Made by a program: the position numbers and the translations under genes. A stretch of 64,000 nucleotides of DNA from Aliikangiella sp. G2MR2-5 (GTDB lineage: Bacteria > Pseudomonadota > Gammaproteobacteria > Enterobacterales > Kangiellaceae): the NCBI RefSeq assembly GCF_015687155.1, contig NZ_JADPQF010000001.1, positions 248,001-312,000 of the forward strand, given 5' to 3'. Below the pieces are notes generated by a model that saw only the letters and a program-made list of their open reading frames with translations, was not told the DNA's origin and searched no databases. Positions 1 to 8,303 of this stretch are shown here, one piece after another. Numbering within the stretch: the first letter of the stretch is position 1; the number at the start of each line of letters is the position of its first letter.

Positions 1-318
1 ATTGGTTTACTGCTAGGTCTGATTTTGATATTCGCTGTACTAAAACCAACTCTCAAAAGATTGTCAACAGTACCTAGCACTGGTGGAGGCAAAGATTTTG
101 CGGAATTTGGCGGTTTCGACTCTGATGGTCTCAGCGCTGCTGCCGATCTAAGTGGACTGGCAGATGATCAGGTTGTGCTTGCTGGGCATGACAACCTTGA
201 GCTTCCTCCACCAACAGTTGGAGAAGTGAAAAAACTTCAACAAGCAAAAGGTGTTGTCTCGAATAATCCGACTCTTGTTGCCCAACTGGTTAAAAACTGG
301 ATAGAAGAAAATGACTGA
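1..318 (+). CDS. fliF: Flagellar MS-ring protein FliF, C-terminal end (partial)
   Basis: The reading frame is open from the first base, so only the last 105 residues are present. It begins inside a hydrophobic segment (IGLLLGLILIFAVLKPTL), matching the C-terminal membrane helix of FliF, and ends in a short cytoplasmic tail (NPTLVAQLVKNWIEEND) of the kind that binds FliG. FliF forms the membrane-embedded MS ring on which rotor and export gate assemble. The stop codon overlaps the fliG start by 8 bases (ATGACTGA), which indicates translational coupling and supports the assignment. The start lies outside the window. Confidence 0.93.
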   Translation: MGLLLGLILIFAVLKPTLKRLSTVPSTGGGKDFAEFGGFDSDGLSAAADLSGLADDQVVLAGHDNLELPPPTVGEVKKLQQAKGVVSNNPTLVAQLVKNWIEEND

Positions 319-1333
319 GGAAGAAAACAAGAAAAAAGAAATGAAGATGAGCGGCATAGACAAAGCCGCTATTCTATTGCTTTCTCTTGGCGAAGAAACT
401 GCGGCAGAAGTTTTAAAGCACATGGGACCTAAAGAGGTACAGGTTTTAGGTATGCAAATGGCTTCTTTGAAGAATATAGGAAAGGGAGCTGTCGAGTACG
501 TTGTCGATGAATTTCTGGATGCCGTCGAAGAGCAAACCGGCATTGGAATTGGTACCGAAGATTATATTCGTAGTACTTTAAAGTCGGCACTAGGAGACGA
601 TAAGGCGGGCGCCTTAATTGACAGAATTCTAGCAGGCGCCAATACCAAAGGTTTGGATACTTTAAAATGGATGGATGCTCGGTCCGTGGCTGATGTAATC
701 AGGTTTGAACATCCTCAGATTCAGTCAATAGTCCTCTCTTATCTGGATCCTGATCAATCTGCGGATGTTTTATCCTTGCTTCCTGAAAAAGTTCGAGTTG
801 ATCTTGCACTTAGAATTTCTGCTCTTGAAGCCATTCAACCTGATGCGCTTCAGGAGTTGAACGACATTATGGAAAAGCAGTTCACAGGAAGTGGCTCGAC
901 TCAGTCAAGACAAATCGGCGGAGTGAAAAAAGTAGCTGATATTATGAACTTTATGGATGGCGCCAATGAAGCCTTAATTATGGACTCAATAAAGGAAACG
1001 GATGAGGACCTGGCGCAACAGATCGAAGACTTGATGTTTGTTTTTGATAATCTGGTTGATGTAGATGACCGAGGTATCCAGTCACTATTGCGAGAAATTT
1101 CTACTGATACATTAGTTGTTGCGCTAAAAGCTTGTGATGAAGAAATTAAGGAAAAGATTTTCAAAAATATGTCAAAACGTGCTGCTGAGTTAATGCGTGA
1201 TGATCTTGAAGCTATGGGGCCGGTTAAACTGAGTGAAGTCGAAGCTGCTCAAAAGGAAATTCTGACAGTCGCCAGGAGAATGGCTGACGCTGGAGAAATT
1301 GTGCTCGGTGGAAGCGGTGAAGAAATGGTTTAA
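311..1333 (+). CDS. fliG: Flagellar motor switch protein FliG
   Basis: FliG is the rotor protein that joins the FliF ring to FliM/FliN and interacts with the stator to produce torque. At 340 residues it has the normal family length. The N-terminal part (SGIDKAAILLLSLGEETAAE) is the FliF-binding domain. The middle has the armadillo-type repeats, including FEHPQIQSIVLSYLDP. The C-terminal domain carries the charged torque helix (MSKRAAELMRDDLEAMGPVK) and ends in GGSGEEMV, a tail typical of polar-flagellum FliGs. It overlaps fliF and is followed by fliH, the standard operon order. Confidence 0.97.
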   Translation: MTEEENKKKEMKMSGIDKAAILLLSLGEETAAEVLKHMGPKEVQVLGMQMASLKNIGKGAVEYVVDEFLDAVEEQTGIGIGTEDYIRSTLKSALGDDKAGALIDRILAGANTKGLDTLKWMDARSVADVIRFEHPQIQSIVLSYLDPDQSADVLSLLPEKVRVDLALRISALEAIQPDALQELNDIMEKQFTGSGSTQSRQIGGVKKVADIMNFMDGANEALIMDSIKETDEDLAQQIEDLMFVFDNLVDVDDRGIQSLLREISTDTLVVALKACDEEIKEKIFKNMSKRAAELMRDDLEAMGPVKLSEVEAAQKEILTVARRMADAGEIVLGGSGEEMV

Positions 1334-1370
1334 GCAGGCATCGAACGACGCTCGAGGAAAGTAAACATCT

Positions 1371-2075
1371 ATGGTTACCAAAGCAAAATCAGAGAACCCT
1401 ATACGTCCAATGAAAAATGTCGCCAACTATTCTTCATGGAATATTCCATCACTTCAAGCTGGAGACGCGCCGAGTTTTTTCCAACCGGTTGATGAGGAAG
1501 AAGAGGAAATTATTGACGAAGAAGAGCTGGCTAGACAGCTTGAGGAAGAGCGTAAGGCGGTTATTGAAGAAGCCCGGAAAGAAGGGTTTCAGCTCGGTAG
1601 AGAAGAGGGATTAAGAGCCGCACAGGAAGAGGTTGCATTGCAGCTTGATTTAATGGCGGTAATTGGGGCCCAATTAAATGAACCTTTGAAAGTGTGTAAA
1701 GAACAATCTGAACAGGCTCTTTTAAAGCTTGCATTTGCTGTTGCTAAACAGATTGTAAGAAGAGAGCTCACTCAGGACCCCACTCAGCTTATCGCTATTA
1801 TCAGAGAAGCGCTGAAGTTACTCCCCGTAGGAGCCAAAGGCATAGAGATTTTGCTTCACCCTGAAGATGAAAAAGTTGTTTCAGGAGTTATGGCAAAAGC
1901 TGGTGAGGGAGAAAAGAGTTACTGGACGATTAAGAGTGATCCTTCAATTGAAAGAGGGAATTGTCGGGTGAATACCGATAACTCTACGGTTGATGCGTCT
2001 ATTGACAAACAGATTGCAGTGCTATTTTCCCGGCTGGTTGGGGGGCAGAGAGCTGGAGAGATAGATGCTGACTGA
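1371..2075 (+). CDS. fliH: Flagellar assembly protein FliH
   Basis: FliH is the regulator and stator of the export ATPase FliI and links it to the export gate through FliN and FlhA. The 234-residue product has a very acidic, coiled-coil-prone N-terminal half (about residues 40-85, rich in E and R) and a conserved FliH/HrpE C-terminal half (KLAFAVAKQIVRRELTQDP, then a KH-like LLPVGAKGIEILLHPEDEK stretch). It lies between fliG and fliI and overlaps the fliI start by 11 bases, so the two are probably translated together. Confidence 0.93.
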   Translation: MVTKAKSENPIRPMKNVANYSSWNIPSLQAGDAPSFFQPVDEEEEEIIDEEELARQLEEERKAVIEEARKEGFQLGREEGLRAAQEEVALQLDLMAVIGAQLNEPLKVCKEQSEQALLKLAFAVAKQIVRRELTQDPTQLIAIIREALKLLPVGAKGIEILLHPEDEKVVSGVMAKAGEGEKSYWTIKSDPSIERGNCRVNTDNSTVDASIDKQIAVLFSRLVGGQRAGEIDAD

Positions 2076-3426
2076 CGAAATATTTGCTGAATATCTTTCG
2101 CATTTCCCGACAAAGATCGAGGATACTTCAAGTATTGTTGTTGAAGGTCGACTTACCCGAATGATAGGAATGACGCTAGAGGCTGTGGGATGTAGTGTCA
2201 ATATAGGGGAGAGATGTTACATCGAGACTACTCAGGGTAAATTTGAGCAAGCCGAAGTAGTTGGTTTTACAAAAGATAAAATATATTTGATGCCCATCGG
2301 CAAGATCCACGGAATTGGTCCTGGGGCTCGTGTAATTCCCACGCACAGTCAGGCGACGATACCCGTCGGAGAGGCTTTGTTGGGGCGAGTGCTTGATGGT
2401 CAGGGTAAACCAATTGATGGCAAGGGCCCGGTGCATTGTTTGCAAAGTCGACCGCTGGCTGCTCAAGAAACAAATCCCCTAAACAGAAAGCCTGTTTCAG
2501 AACCTCTAGATGTCGGAGTTCGAACAATCAATTCGGTCTTAACTGTTGGCCGCGGCCAGAGAATGGGGTTACTTGCAGGAAGTGGTGTTGGTAAGAGCGT
2601 CTTATTGGGAATGATGACTCGCTTTACCGAAGCAGAAGTCATAGTCGTGGGTCTTATCGGTGAGCGCGGTAGAGAAGTAAAAGAATTTATTGAACAGATT
2701 CTGGGAAATGAAGGGATAAATCGTTCGGTAGTGGTAGCTGTCCCTGCGGACTATTCTCCACTAATGCGATTACAAGGGGCAATGGCCGCGACTACCATTG
2801 CAGAATACTTTCGTGACCAGGGAAAAAATGTCCTGTTACTAATGGATTCATTGACCCGATTTTGCCAGGCGCAGCGAGAAGTGGCGTTAGCAATCGGAGA
2901 GCCACCAGCAACTAAAGGCTATCCGCCTTCTGTTTTTGCCTTATTACCTCAGCTTGTTGAACGCGCAGGGAATGGCGATGAAGGTGGTGGTTCAATCACT
3001 GCATTTTATACAGTATTGGCAGAAGGTGATGATCAACAGGATCCCATTGTTGATGCCGCTCGTGCAATTTTAGATGGACACCTGGTCCTTTCCCGGGAGC
3101 TCGCGGACTCGGGGCACTATCCTGCGATTGATATCGAGAAATCTGTTAGTCGCGTACTTAATCAGATCACTAGTCAAGAACATCGAGATGCAATTATTCA
3201 GTTGAAGTTTCTGTATTCAAATTATCAGCAAAATAAAGACCTGATTACGGTTGGAGCCTATCAAAAAGGAAGCGACCAAACGGTTGATCTGGCAATTGAT
3301 ATGATGCCTGGAATTAGGGAGTTTCTTTGCCAGAATTTAAATGAAAAGGTTCTCATGCAGGATAGTGTAACTGAGTTAAAACGGATGATGTTGGGAGAAA
3401 AAACAGCGCCCGCTGTAAGGTTTTAA
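2065..3426 (+). CDS. fliI: Flagellum-specific export ATPase FliI
   Basis: FliI is the F1-ATPase-beta-like hexamer that energises and orders export of flagellar subunits. At 453 residues it is full length. The Walker A loop is seen as GSGVGKS near residues 172-179, the Walker B region as VLLLMDSLTRFCQAQREV, and the family signature ATKGYPPSVFALLPQLVERAG follows. It starts inside fliH, which indicates translational coupling. A 141-base gap separates it from fliJ, which is unusually long for this operon. Confidence 0.97.
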   Translation: MLTDEIFAEYLSHFPTKIEDTSSIVVEGRLTRMIGMTLEAVGCSVNIGERCYIETTQGKFEQAEVVGFTKDKIYLMPIGKIHGIGPGARVIPTHSQATIPVGEALLGRVLDGQGKPIDGKGPVHCLQSRPLAAQETNPLNRKPVSEPLDVGVRTINSVLTVGRGQRMGLLAGSGVGKSVLLGMMTRFTEAEVIVVGLIGERGREVKEFIEQILGNEGINRSVVVAVPADYSPLMRLQGAMAATTIAEYFRDQGKNVLLLMDSLTRFCQAQREVALAIGEPPATKGYPPSVFALLPQLVERAGNGDEGGGSITAFYTVLAEGDDQQDPIVDAARAILDGHLVLSRELADSGHYPAIDIEKSVSRVLNQITSQEHRDAIIQLKFLYSNYQQNKDLITVGAYQKGSDQTVDLAIDMMPGIREFLCQNLNEKVLMQDSVTELKRMMLGEKTAPAVRF

Positions 3427-3567
3427 AACACCTGTGTTAGGTTTTTTGTCAGACCCTGTAGGCAAATCCGGCGAGAATGCGATTCGAAGGCTATAATTAA
3501 AGATACCTTAAATTGAAATTCTTGTTCTAAGAGGAAACTTGTAGGTCGATGGTTTGTTGGAGTAGTC

Positions 3568-4026
3568 ATGGTAAGTTCTAAGCGTTTAGATCCAATTAAG
3601 AAATTGGCGAATAATCAAGAGCAAAAAGCGGCGAGAAGCCTGGGAGAATCTCTTGAAATTTATAAGCTTGAAAAGGATAAACTAAAACAGCTTGATACCT
3701 ATAGAGTTGAATACATGACGGCGATGAACGAGAAGGTAAGTTCCGGTATCTCTGGCGCCTCTTTGCAACATTATCATCAGTTTTTAAGTAAGCTGGACTT
3801 TGCCATTAAGCAACAGAAAGAAGTGTTACTAGTCTGTGAACAGCGTATATCTGCGAAGCAGTCGCATTGGCAGAAAGAGCATGGTAGAAACCAGGCTATT
3901 GGCAATGCTATTGATCGGTTGAAAGCGAAGGAAGACGTTTTGCGGCAAAAGCAAGAAACCATCAACACCGATGAAATCTCTACACAAGCATTTATCCGTA
4001 GACAAAAGATTAACAATCAAAACTAG
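3568..4026 (+). CDS. fliJ: Flagellar export protein FliJ
   Basis: FliJ is a small coiled-coil chaperone-escort protein that acts like the gamma subunit of the FliI ring and cycles empty chaperones. The 152-residue product is almost wholly charged helix with no hydrophobic core segment, has the typical N-terminus (RLDPIKKLANNQEQKAARSL), and ends in a basic tail (FIRRQKINNQN). Identification rests on length, helical character and position after fliI. Sequence conservation in FliJ is low, so synteny carries much of the weight. Confidence 0.88.
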   Translation: MVSSKRLDPIKKLANNQEQKAARSLGESLEIYKLEKDKLKQLDTYRVEYMTAMNEKVSSGISGASLQHYHQFLSKLDFAIKQQKEVLLVCEQRISAKQSHWQKEHGRNQAIGNAIDRLKAKEDVLRQKQETINTDEISTQAFIRRQKINNQN

Positions 4027-4045
4027 CCGCCAACTTAAGGCTACT

Positions 4046-4061
4046 TGACAGCACTCTGTCA
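4046..4061 (+). terminator. Hairpin after fliJ, possible terminator
   Basis: TGACAG and CTGTCA form a perfect 6-bp stem around a CACT loop, 19 bases after the fliJ stop. A T5 run comes a few bases further on, after an alternative CAGC/GCTG pairing. The T run is not directly adjacent, so it is only a plausible weak terminator separating the fli genes from the inserted chemotaxis cluster. Confidence 0.35.
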
Positions 4062-4266
4062 GAAAGCTGTTTTTCATAACCGATAATGAATATCGCTGCT
4101 TCCCTTCAGGCCTCTTGTTCTTTGGTAATTAAAGTATTCATTTCATCATGTCTGAAAAGGGATATCCAGTATATTTCCAGCCTCTAACCAGTAAAAAATT
4201 TAGTCAATATTCGGTCTAACATATCATTTTTCTGCTATACCTAAGTATATGCAAAAGAGAATAGCA

Positions 4267-4283
4267 TATAGCTTGAGGCTATA
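4267..4283 (+). other. Hairpin just upstream of the STAS gene ribosome-binding site
   Basis: TATAGC-ttgag-GCTATA is a perfect 6-bp stem with a 5-base loop, ending two bases before the Shine-Dalgarno AAAGGAG (4286-4292) of the TTG-started STAS gene. It could stabilise the leader or influence initiation. This is inferred from position only. Confidence 0.35.
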
Positions 4284-4298
4284 AAAAAGGAGTTCGTT

Positions 4299-4583
4299 TT
4301 GGGAAAAAAAACAACTGTTAGCCTGGGGGGCGCCCTGGACATCATGAATGTTGCCGGCTTGAAAGCAAGATTGGAAGGGGCTCTGGCTAAAAATCTCTCA
4401 GTCGTTCTAATATCTGACAAGGTTGAGAAAGCAGATACTGCGGGACTCCAGCTTATATACGCTTTTATTCAAAAAGTTGAAAAAAATGGGTATCGGGTAA
4501 ATTGGCAGAAGCCAAGTGACGCCCTGATACAGGCGAGTGAGATTCTTGGAATGCAAGAAGCCCTTTACCTGGATGTTGCTTAA
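4299..4583 (+). CDS. STAS-domain (anti-sigma-antagonist-like) protein of chemotaxis cluster 1
   Basis: This 94-residue single-domain protein fits the STAS fold of SpoIIAA-like proteins. An N-terminal beta strand (TTVSLGGALDIMNV) is followed by an acidic strand and the conserved loop KADTAGLQLI, where T47 after D46 takes the place of the usual phosphorylatable serine. The start is TTG at 4299, chosen because AAAGGAG lies 6 bases upstream and no ATG fits. It begins the cheY-cheA cluster, only 17 bases before cheY. Similar STAS genes open some gammaproteobacterial chemotaxis clusters; its job there is not established, and a scaffold or partner-switch role is inference. Confidence 0.8.
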   Translation: MGKKTTVSLGGALDIMNVAGLKARLEGALAKNLSVVLISDKVEKADTAGLQLIYAFIQKVEKNGYRVNWQKPSDALIQASEILGMQEALYLDVA

Positions 4584-4600
4584 AAACCGGAGATCTATAA

Positions 4601-4963
4601 ATGACAAAAATACTGGCTGTCGATGACTCTGCATCGATGCGGCAAATGGTGAGCTTTACTCTCAAAACCGCAGGCTTTGACGTGGCGGAAGCTTCTGATG
4701 GCGTGGAAGCACTAAAAGTTGCCAAATCGGGTTCTTTCGACGTGATCATTTCCGATGTAAACATGCCTAATATGGATGGATTGACCCTGGTGAAAGAGCT
4801 ACGCGGATTACCAGACTATAAATTTACGCCTATATTAATGTTGACCACAGAATCATCAACTGACAAGAAGCAAGCCGGTCGAGCCGCGGGAGCAACGGGT
4901 TGGATTGTAAAACCTTTTAATCCGGATCAGTTACTTGCGACTGTCAATAAAGTTGTTGGGTAA
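4601..4963 (+). CDS. cheY: Chemotaxis response regulator CheY (cluster 1)
   Basis: This is a stand-alone receiver domain of 120 residues. The acidic pair D8-D9, phospho-acceptor D52 (SDVNMPNMDG), the switch threonine in MLTTES and the lysine in VKPF are all present. It would be phosphorylated by the CheA encoded next door. It has no output domain, so it acts by binding a partner. It differs clearly from the flagellum-type CheY at 28836, so it may not be the motor-binding one. Confidence 0.92.
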   Translation: MTKILAVDDSASMRQMVSFTLKTAGFDVAEASDGVEALKVAKSGSFDVIISDVNMPNMDGLTLVKELRGLPDYKFTPILMLTTESSTDKKQAGRAAGATGWIVKPFNPDQLLATVNKVVG

Positions 4964-5040
4964 TGCTAGCTATTCTTGTTTATAAGTTTTGATAATCGTT
5001 TTGTCATCTAACGCATATTTGGAACCAGGGTATTGAAATC

Positions 5041-7182
5041 ATGGAAATTGATCTAAGGCAGTTTCACCAGGTTTTCTTTGAGGAGAGTCTAGAAGGGCTC
5101 GATACAATGGAGCAGGAACTTCTAAATCTGGAAGAAGATTCTGATAAAGAAAATATTAATACTATTTTCAGAGCTGCACATTCTATTAAAGGCGGGAGCG
5201 CAACCTTTAATTTTAAGGAAGTTTCAGACTTTACTCATGTTTTAGAGACTCTGCTAGATGAAATGCGAGAAGGCGCTCGACCAGTGACCAAGGAGGTTGT
5301 TGACCTGCTATTGCGATCGGTAGATTGCCTAAGAGGAATGCTCAATAGGATTCAGGATGGCGATTCTGCAGGTAATGAACATACTGAGCTGATCGATATG
5401 TTTAATCGACTGCTTGGAGGCGAGAGTAATAGTAGTGCAGGCGGAGAAACAATCGCTAATCTGGGAAATCAAGAACAGGAAGGGCGCGAAAAAAATAGTG
5501 ATGAAATGCTTTGGAAAATTCAGTTTGTTCCTCAAAGCTATATTCTAGAAACAGGCAATGAACCTCTCAGGATGTTTCGCGAGTTAAAAGCGTTTGGTGC
5601 TTTGAAAGTTCACGCTGATTTAAGCCAGGTACCGGAATTTGAAGAATTAAATCCAGAGTCATGTCATATTTCCTGGAATCTTGAATTGGATTCTGAAATC
5701 GATAAAGAATCTGTTATGGAGGTCTTTGAATGGGTCGAAGATGACTGTGAATTAACTATCTCTCAGATTAGTGTGGCAGACAGCCGTCAATCTCTAAACA
5801 AAGAAAAATTCTCCCATGCAGATCAATCTGAACAAAGCAGTATTGAATTGTCCACTGATATTGAAATAGAGGAAAATCTTGAAGAAACTAGTACTAGTTC
5901 ACTGCAGCCTACTGCAGTCGCTGTTGATACTACAATGGTTACAACCGAAAAAACAAAGTCATTTGTAGCAGACAAAAAGGCAGCATCAACCGCTTCTATT
6001 CGAGTAGGTATCGATAAAGTTGATACTTTAATCGATCTTGTTGGTGAGCTAGTTATCACCCAGTCAATGCTTAGTGAGCTAGGTGATAATTTTTCCATGT
6101 CTAAGATAAATCAACTTGTATCTGGACTTAGTGAGCTAGAGCAAAATACCCGAGAACTGCAAGAAAGTGTTATGCGTATCCGTATGCTGCCTATAGGCTT
6201 TGTTTTTAATCGTCTACCGCGAATGGTGAGAGATCTATCAACTCAGCTAGGTAAAAAAATTCACCTTGAGATCAAAGGTGAGTCTACTGAGTTGGACAAG
6301 ACGGTTATGGAACAGATAGGTGATCCTTTGACTCATCTGGTAAGAAATGCATTAGATCATGGTATAGAGTTACCAGAAGAAAGGGTTGATTCAGGTAAAT
6401 CAGCAGAAGGAACCCTTACCTTAAATGCATTTCATCAGGGGGGAAATATTGTCATCGAGGTGAGTGATGATGGCAAAGGAATTGACCCTGAGATCATTTA
6501 TAAAAAAGCCGTCGATAAAGGGTTGATTACTGATGGAGTAGAGATGCCGCCTGAGCAGATTTTATCCTTAATTATGGAGCCCGGATTTTCGACTGCTGAA
6601 GTTGTTAGTGACGTTTCCGGCCGCGGTGTGGGAATGGATGTTGTCAAAAGAAATATTAATAATCTGGGAGGAAGTGTCGATATCGAATCTGAACCCGGTA
6701 AAGGAACCGTCTTCACAATCAGGTTGCCGTTAACTCTGGCTATTCTGGATGGTCAACTCATTCGAGTGGCAAGTGAAGTTTTCGTATTGCCTCTGGTCTC
6801 AATTATTGAGTCGGTACCTTATTCTACCACTGATATTTCAAGAATTGCGGGTGATATGCCTGTATACAAACTTCACAATGATTATATTCCTATTCTAAAT
6901 CTTGTCGATGAGTTTGAAATCAAACAACCTATGGCTAGCGTCGACGAAGGCCTTCTAGCGATCGTAGAAGGTGAAAACAGAAAAATAGCATTGAGAATTG
7001 ACGAGTTGCTGGGGCAGCAACAAGTTGTGATTAAAAGTTTGGAAACTCACTACAAATCTCTTCAAGGCGTTTCTGGAGCGACAATATTAGGGGACGGACG
7101 AGTTTCTCTTATTCTGGATATTGTTGGACTTTCGAAACGAGCTTCTGAAAGAGCAACAAGAAATCGTAATCGAGTCGCTTAA
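5041..7182 (+). CDS. cheA: Chemotaxis histidine kinase CheA (cluster 1)
   Basis: CheA autophosphorylates in response to receptors and passes phosphate to CheY and CheB. The 713-residue protein has an Hpt domain with H47 (AAHSIKGGS). A divergent acidic linker and P2 region (about 130-310) follows, then the P3 dimerisation helix pair (about 325-385). The HATPase domain has an N box near 427-440 (LVRNALDHGIEL) and glycine-rich boxes (DDGKGIDPE, GRGVGMDVVK). The CheW-like P5 domain ends the protein (about 575-705). All catalytic motifs are intact. It is followed 12 bases later by a CheW gene. Confidence 0.95.
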   Translation: MEIDLRQFHQVFFEESLEGLDTMEQELLNLEEDSDKENINTIFRAAHSIKGGSATFNFKEVSDFTHVLETLLDEMREGARPVTKEVVDLLLRSVDCLRGMLNRIQDGDSAGNEHTELIDMFNRLLGGESNSSAGGETIANLGNQEQEGREKNSDEMLWKIQFVPQSYILETGNEPLRMFRELKAFGALKVHADLSQVPEFEELNPESCHISWNLELDSEIDKESVMEVFEWVEDDCELTISQISVADSRQSLNKEKFSHADQSEQSSIELSTDIEIEENLEETSTSSLQPTAVAVDTTMVTTEKTKSFVADKKAASTASIRVGIDKVDTLIDLVGELVITQSMLSELGDNFSMSKINQLVSGLSELEQNTRELQESVMRIRMLPIGFVFNRLPRMVRDLSTQLGKKIHLEIKGESTELDKTVMEQIGDPLTHLVRNALDHGIELPEERVDSGKSAEGTLTLNAFHQGGNIVIEVSDDGKGIDPEIIYKKAVDKGLITDGVEMPPEQILSLIMEPGFSTAEVVSDVSGRGVGMDVVKRNINNLGGSVDIESEPGKGTVFTIRLPLTLAILDGQLIRVASEVFVLPLVSIIESVPYSTTDISRIAGDMPVYKLHNDYIPILNLVDEFEIKQPMASVDEGLLAIVEGENRKIALRIDELLGQQQVVIKSLETHYKSLQGVSGATILGDGRVSLILDIVGLSKRASERATRNRNRVA

Positions 7183-7194
7183 CAGGATTTACTT

Positions 7195-7746
7195 ATGTCT
7201 TCCGAAATTGTTCAAGTCATCCAGAATCAAGAAGTAACTTATTCAGATACCGATATGATGGCGGATGAAACCGGTTCTCAGTATTTGAGTTTTATCGTCG
7301 GTGAAGAGGAATTTTCAGTAAGTATTTTGAAAGTTCAGGAGATTCGAGCATGGGAAGTCCCCACTTTCTTACCCAATTCTCCTGGATATATAAAAGGTGT
7401 ATTGAATCTTCGAGGAACGATAGTGCCTGTTATGGATTTGAGAATGCGCTTTCGATTTAAGAAGGTTAACTACAATGCGACAACAGTCATTATTATTCTA
7501 AAAAACCGGAATAATGGTAAGGATTGTCTAATGGGTTGCGTGGTTGATGGTGTGTCAGATGTATTTAACTTAGAAGAGTCTGAAATTAGTGATGTACCTG
7601 AGTATGGAAGCGATATCGATAGTCGCTTTACATCGGGAATCATGACTGTGGGAGGAAACGCAGTGACACTTTTAAATTTGGATAACTTGTTAAAACTCGA
7701 CTTAATCAAGCACCCGTATTCGGGAGGACAGGTTGTCAATGGTTGA
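7195..7746 (+). CDS. cheW: CheW coupling protein, first copy
   Basis: CheW links receptors to the P5 domain of CheA. This 183-residue copy carries the CheW fold (YLSFIVGEEEFSVSILKVQE, then GYIKGVLNLRGTIVPVMDLR) and a short N-terminal extension. The conserved NLRG motif, which lies at the receptor-binding face in the family, is present. Its end overlaps the second cheW, so the two copies are probably co-translated. Confidence 0.94.
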   Translation: MSSEIVQVIQNQEVTYSDTDMMADETGSQYLSFIVGEEEFSVSILKVQEIRAWEVPTFLPNSPGYIKGVLNLRGTIVPVMDLRMRFRFKKVNYNATTVIIILKNRNNGKDCLMGCVVDGVSDVFNLEESEISDVPEYGSDIDSRFTSGIMTVGGNAVTLLNLDNLLKLDLIKHPYSGGQVVNG

Positions 7747-8245
7747 TACTATAGAAACGACAAGAGAACTGGTTGTCGATAACAGAGAGAAAAATAATGG
7801 CCAGTATTTAACTTTTCTGATGGATAAAGATGAATACGGAGTTGATATTCTTGCTGTTCAGGAAATACATGGCTGGGTTGAGCCGCGTCCAATTCCAAAT
7901 ACTCCTGAGTTTATTAAAGGGGTTATCGATTGGAGAGGCACTGTTGTTCCGATTGCTGATTTAAGAGTGCGATTCGGATATAAAACCGTAACGTATGACA
8001 AAACCACAGTAATCATTATTGTCAGAGCTTTTATTCAAGATGCTGCTGAACAAGCAATTGTTGGGATCGTGGTTGACGCTGTATCGGATGTCTATGATAT
8101 CACTTCAGATAACTTACGAGAGGCCCCAAGCTTTGGAAATAGGGTAGATACCCGCTATATGAAAGGAATTGCTAAAGTTGAAGAGAATATGATCGTTTTA
8201 CTCGATCTGGGCAAACTCATCAATCTCGATGATTTACAGAATTAG
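7739..8245 (+). CDS. cheW: CheW coupling protein, second copy
   Basis: This is a second CheW of about 168 residues, clearly related to the preceding one (YLTFLMDKDEYGVDILAVQE; EFIKGVIDWRGTVVPIADLR) but with DWRG in place of NLRG. The ATG at 7739 lies 11 bases after GGGAGG; a TTG at 7733 is an alternative start at tighter spacing. The overlap with the first cheW suggests coupling. Two CheWs in tandem may let CheA couple to receptors of different kinds, or may supply the second chemotaxis operon, which lacks a small cheW. Confidence 0.93.
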   Translation: MVDTIETTRELVVDNREKNNGQYLTFLMDKDEYGVDILAVQEIHGWVEPRPIPNTPEFIKGVIDWRGTVVPIADLRVRFGYKTVTYDKTTVIIIVRAFIQDAAEQAIVGIVVDAVSDVYDITSDNLREAPSFGNRVDTRYMKGIAKVEENMIVLLDLGKLINLDDLQN

Positions 8246-8303
8246 TATTAACTTAATAATTTTAATATTCAAATAAAATTACTATTAAGAGCAAGGTGTT
8301 GAT

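Noticed and set aside
148-543. Open frames on the - strand opposite fliF/fliG and many similar ones across the window
   Set aside because: They lie entirely within well-conserved genes on the other strand, have no ribosome sites and no family features.
3492-3497. Perfect TATAAT box in the fliI-fliJ gap as an internal promoter
   Set aside because: No acceptable -35 hexamer lies 16-18 bases upstream; the gap is within an operon and AT-rich, so chance is likely.
4079-4086. ACCGATAA resembling a sigma-28 -10 element before the STAS gene
   Set aside because: The -35 element at the proper distance is poor, and the site is over 200 bases from the gene start.
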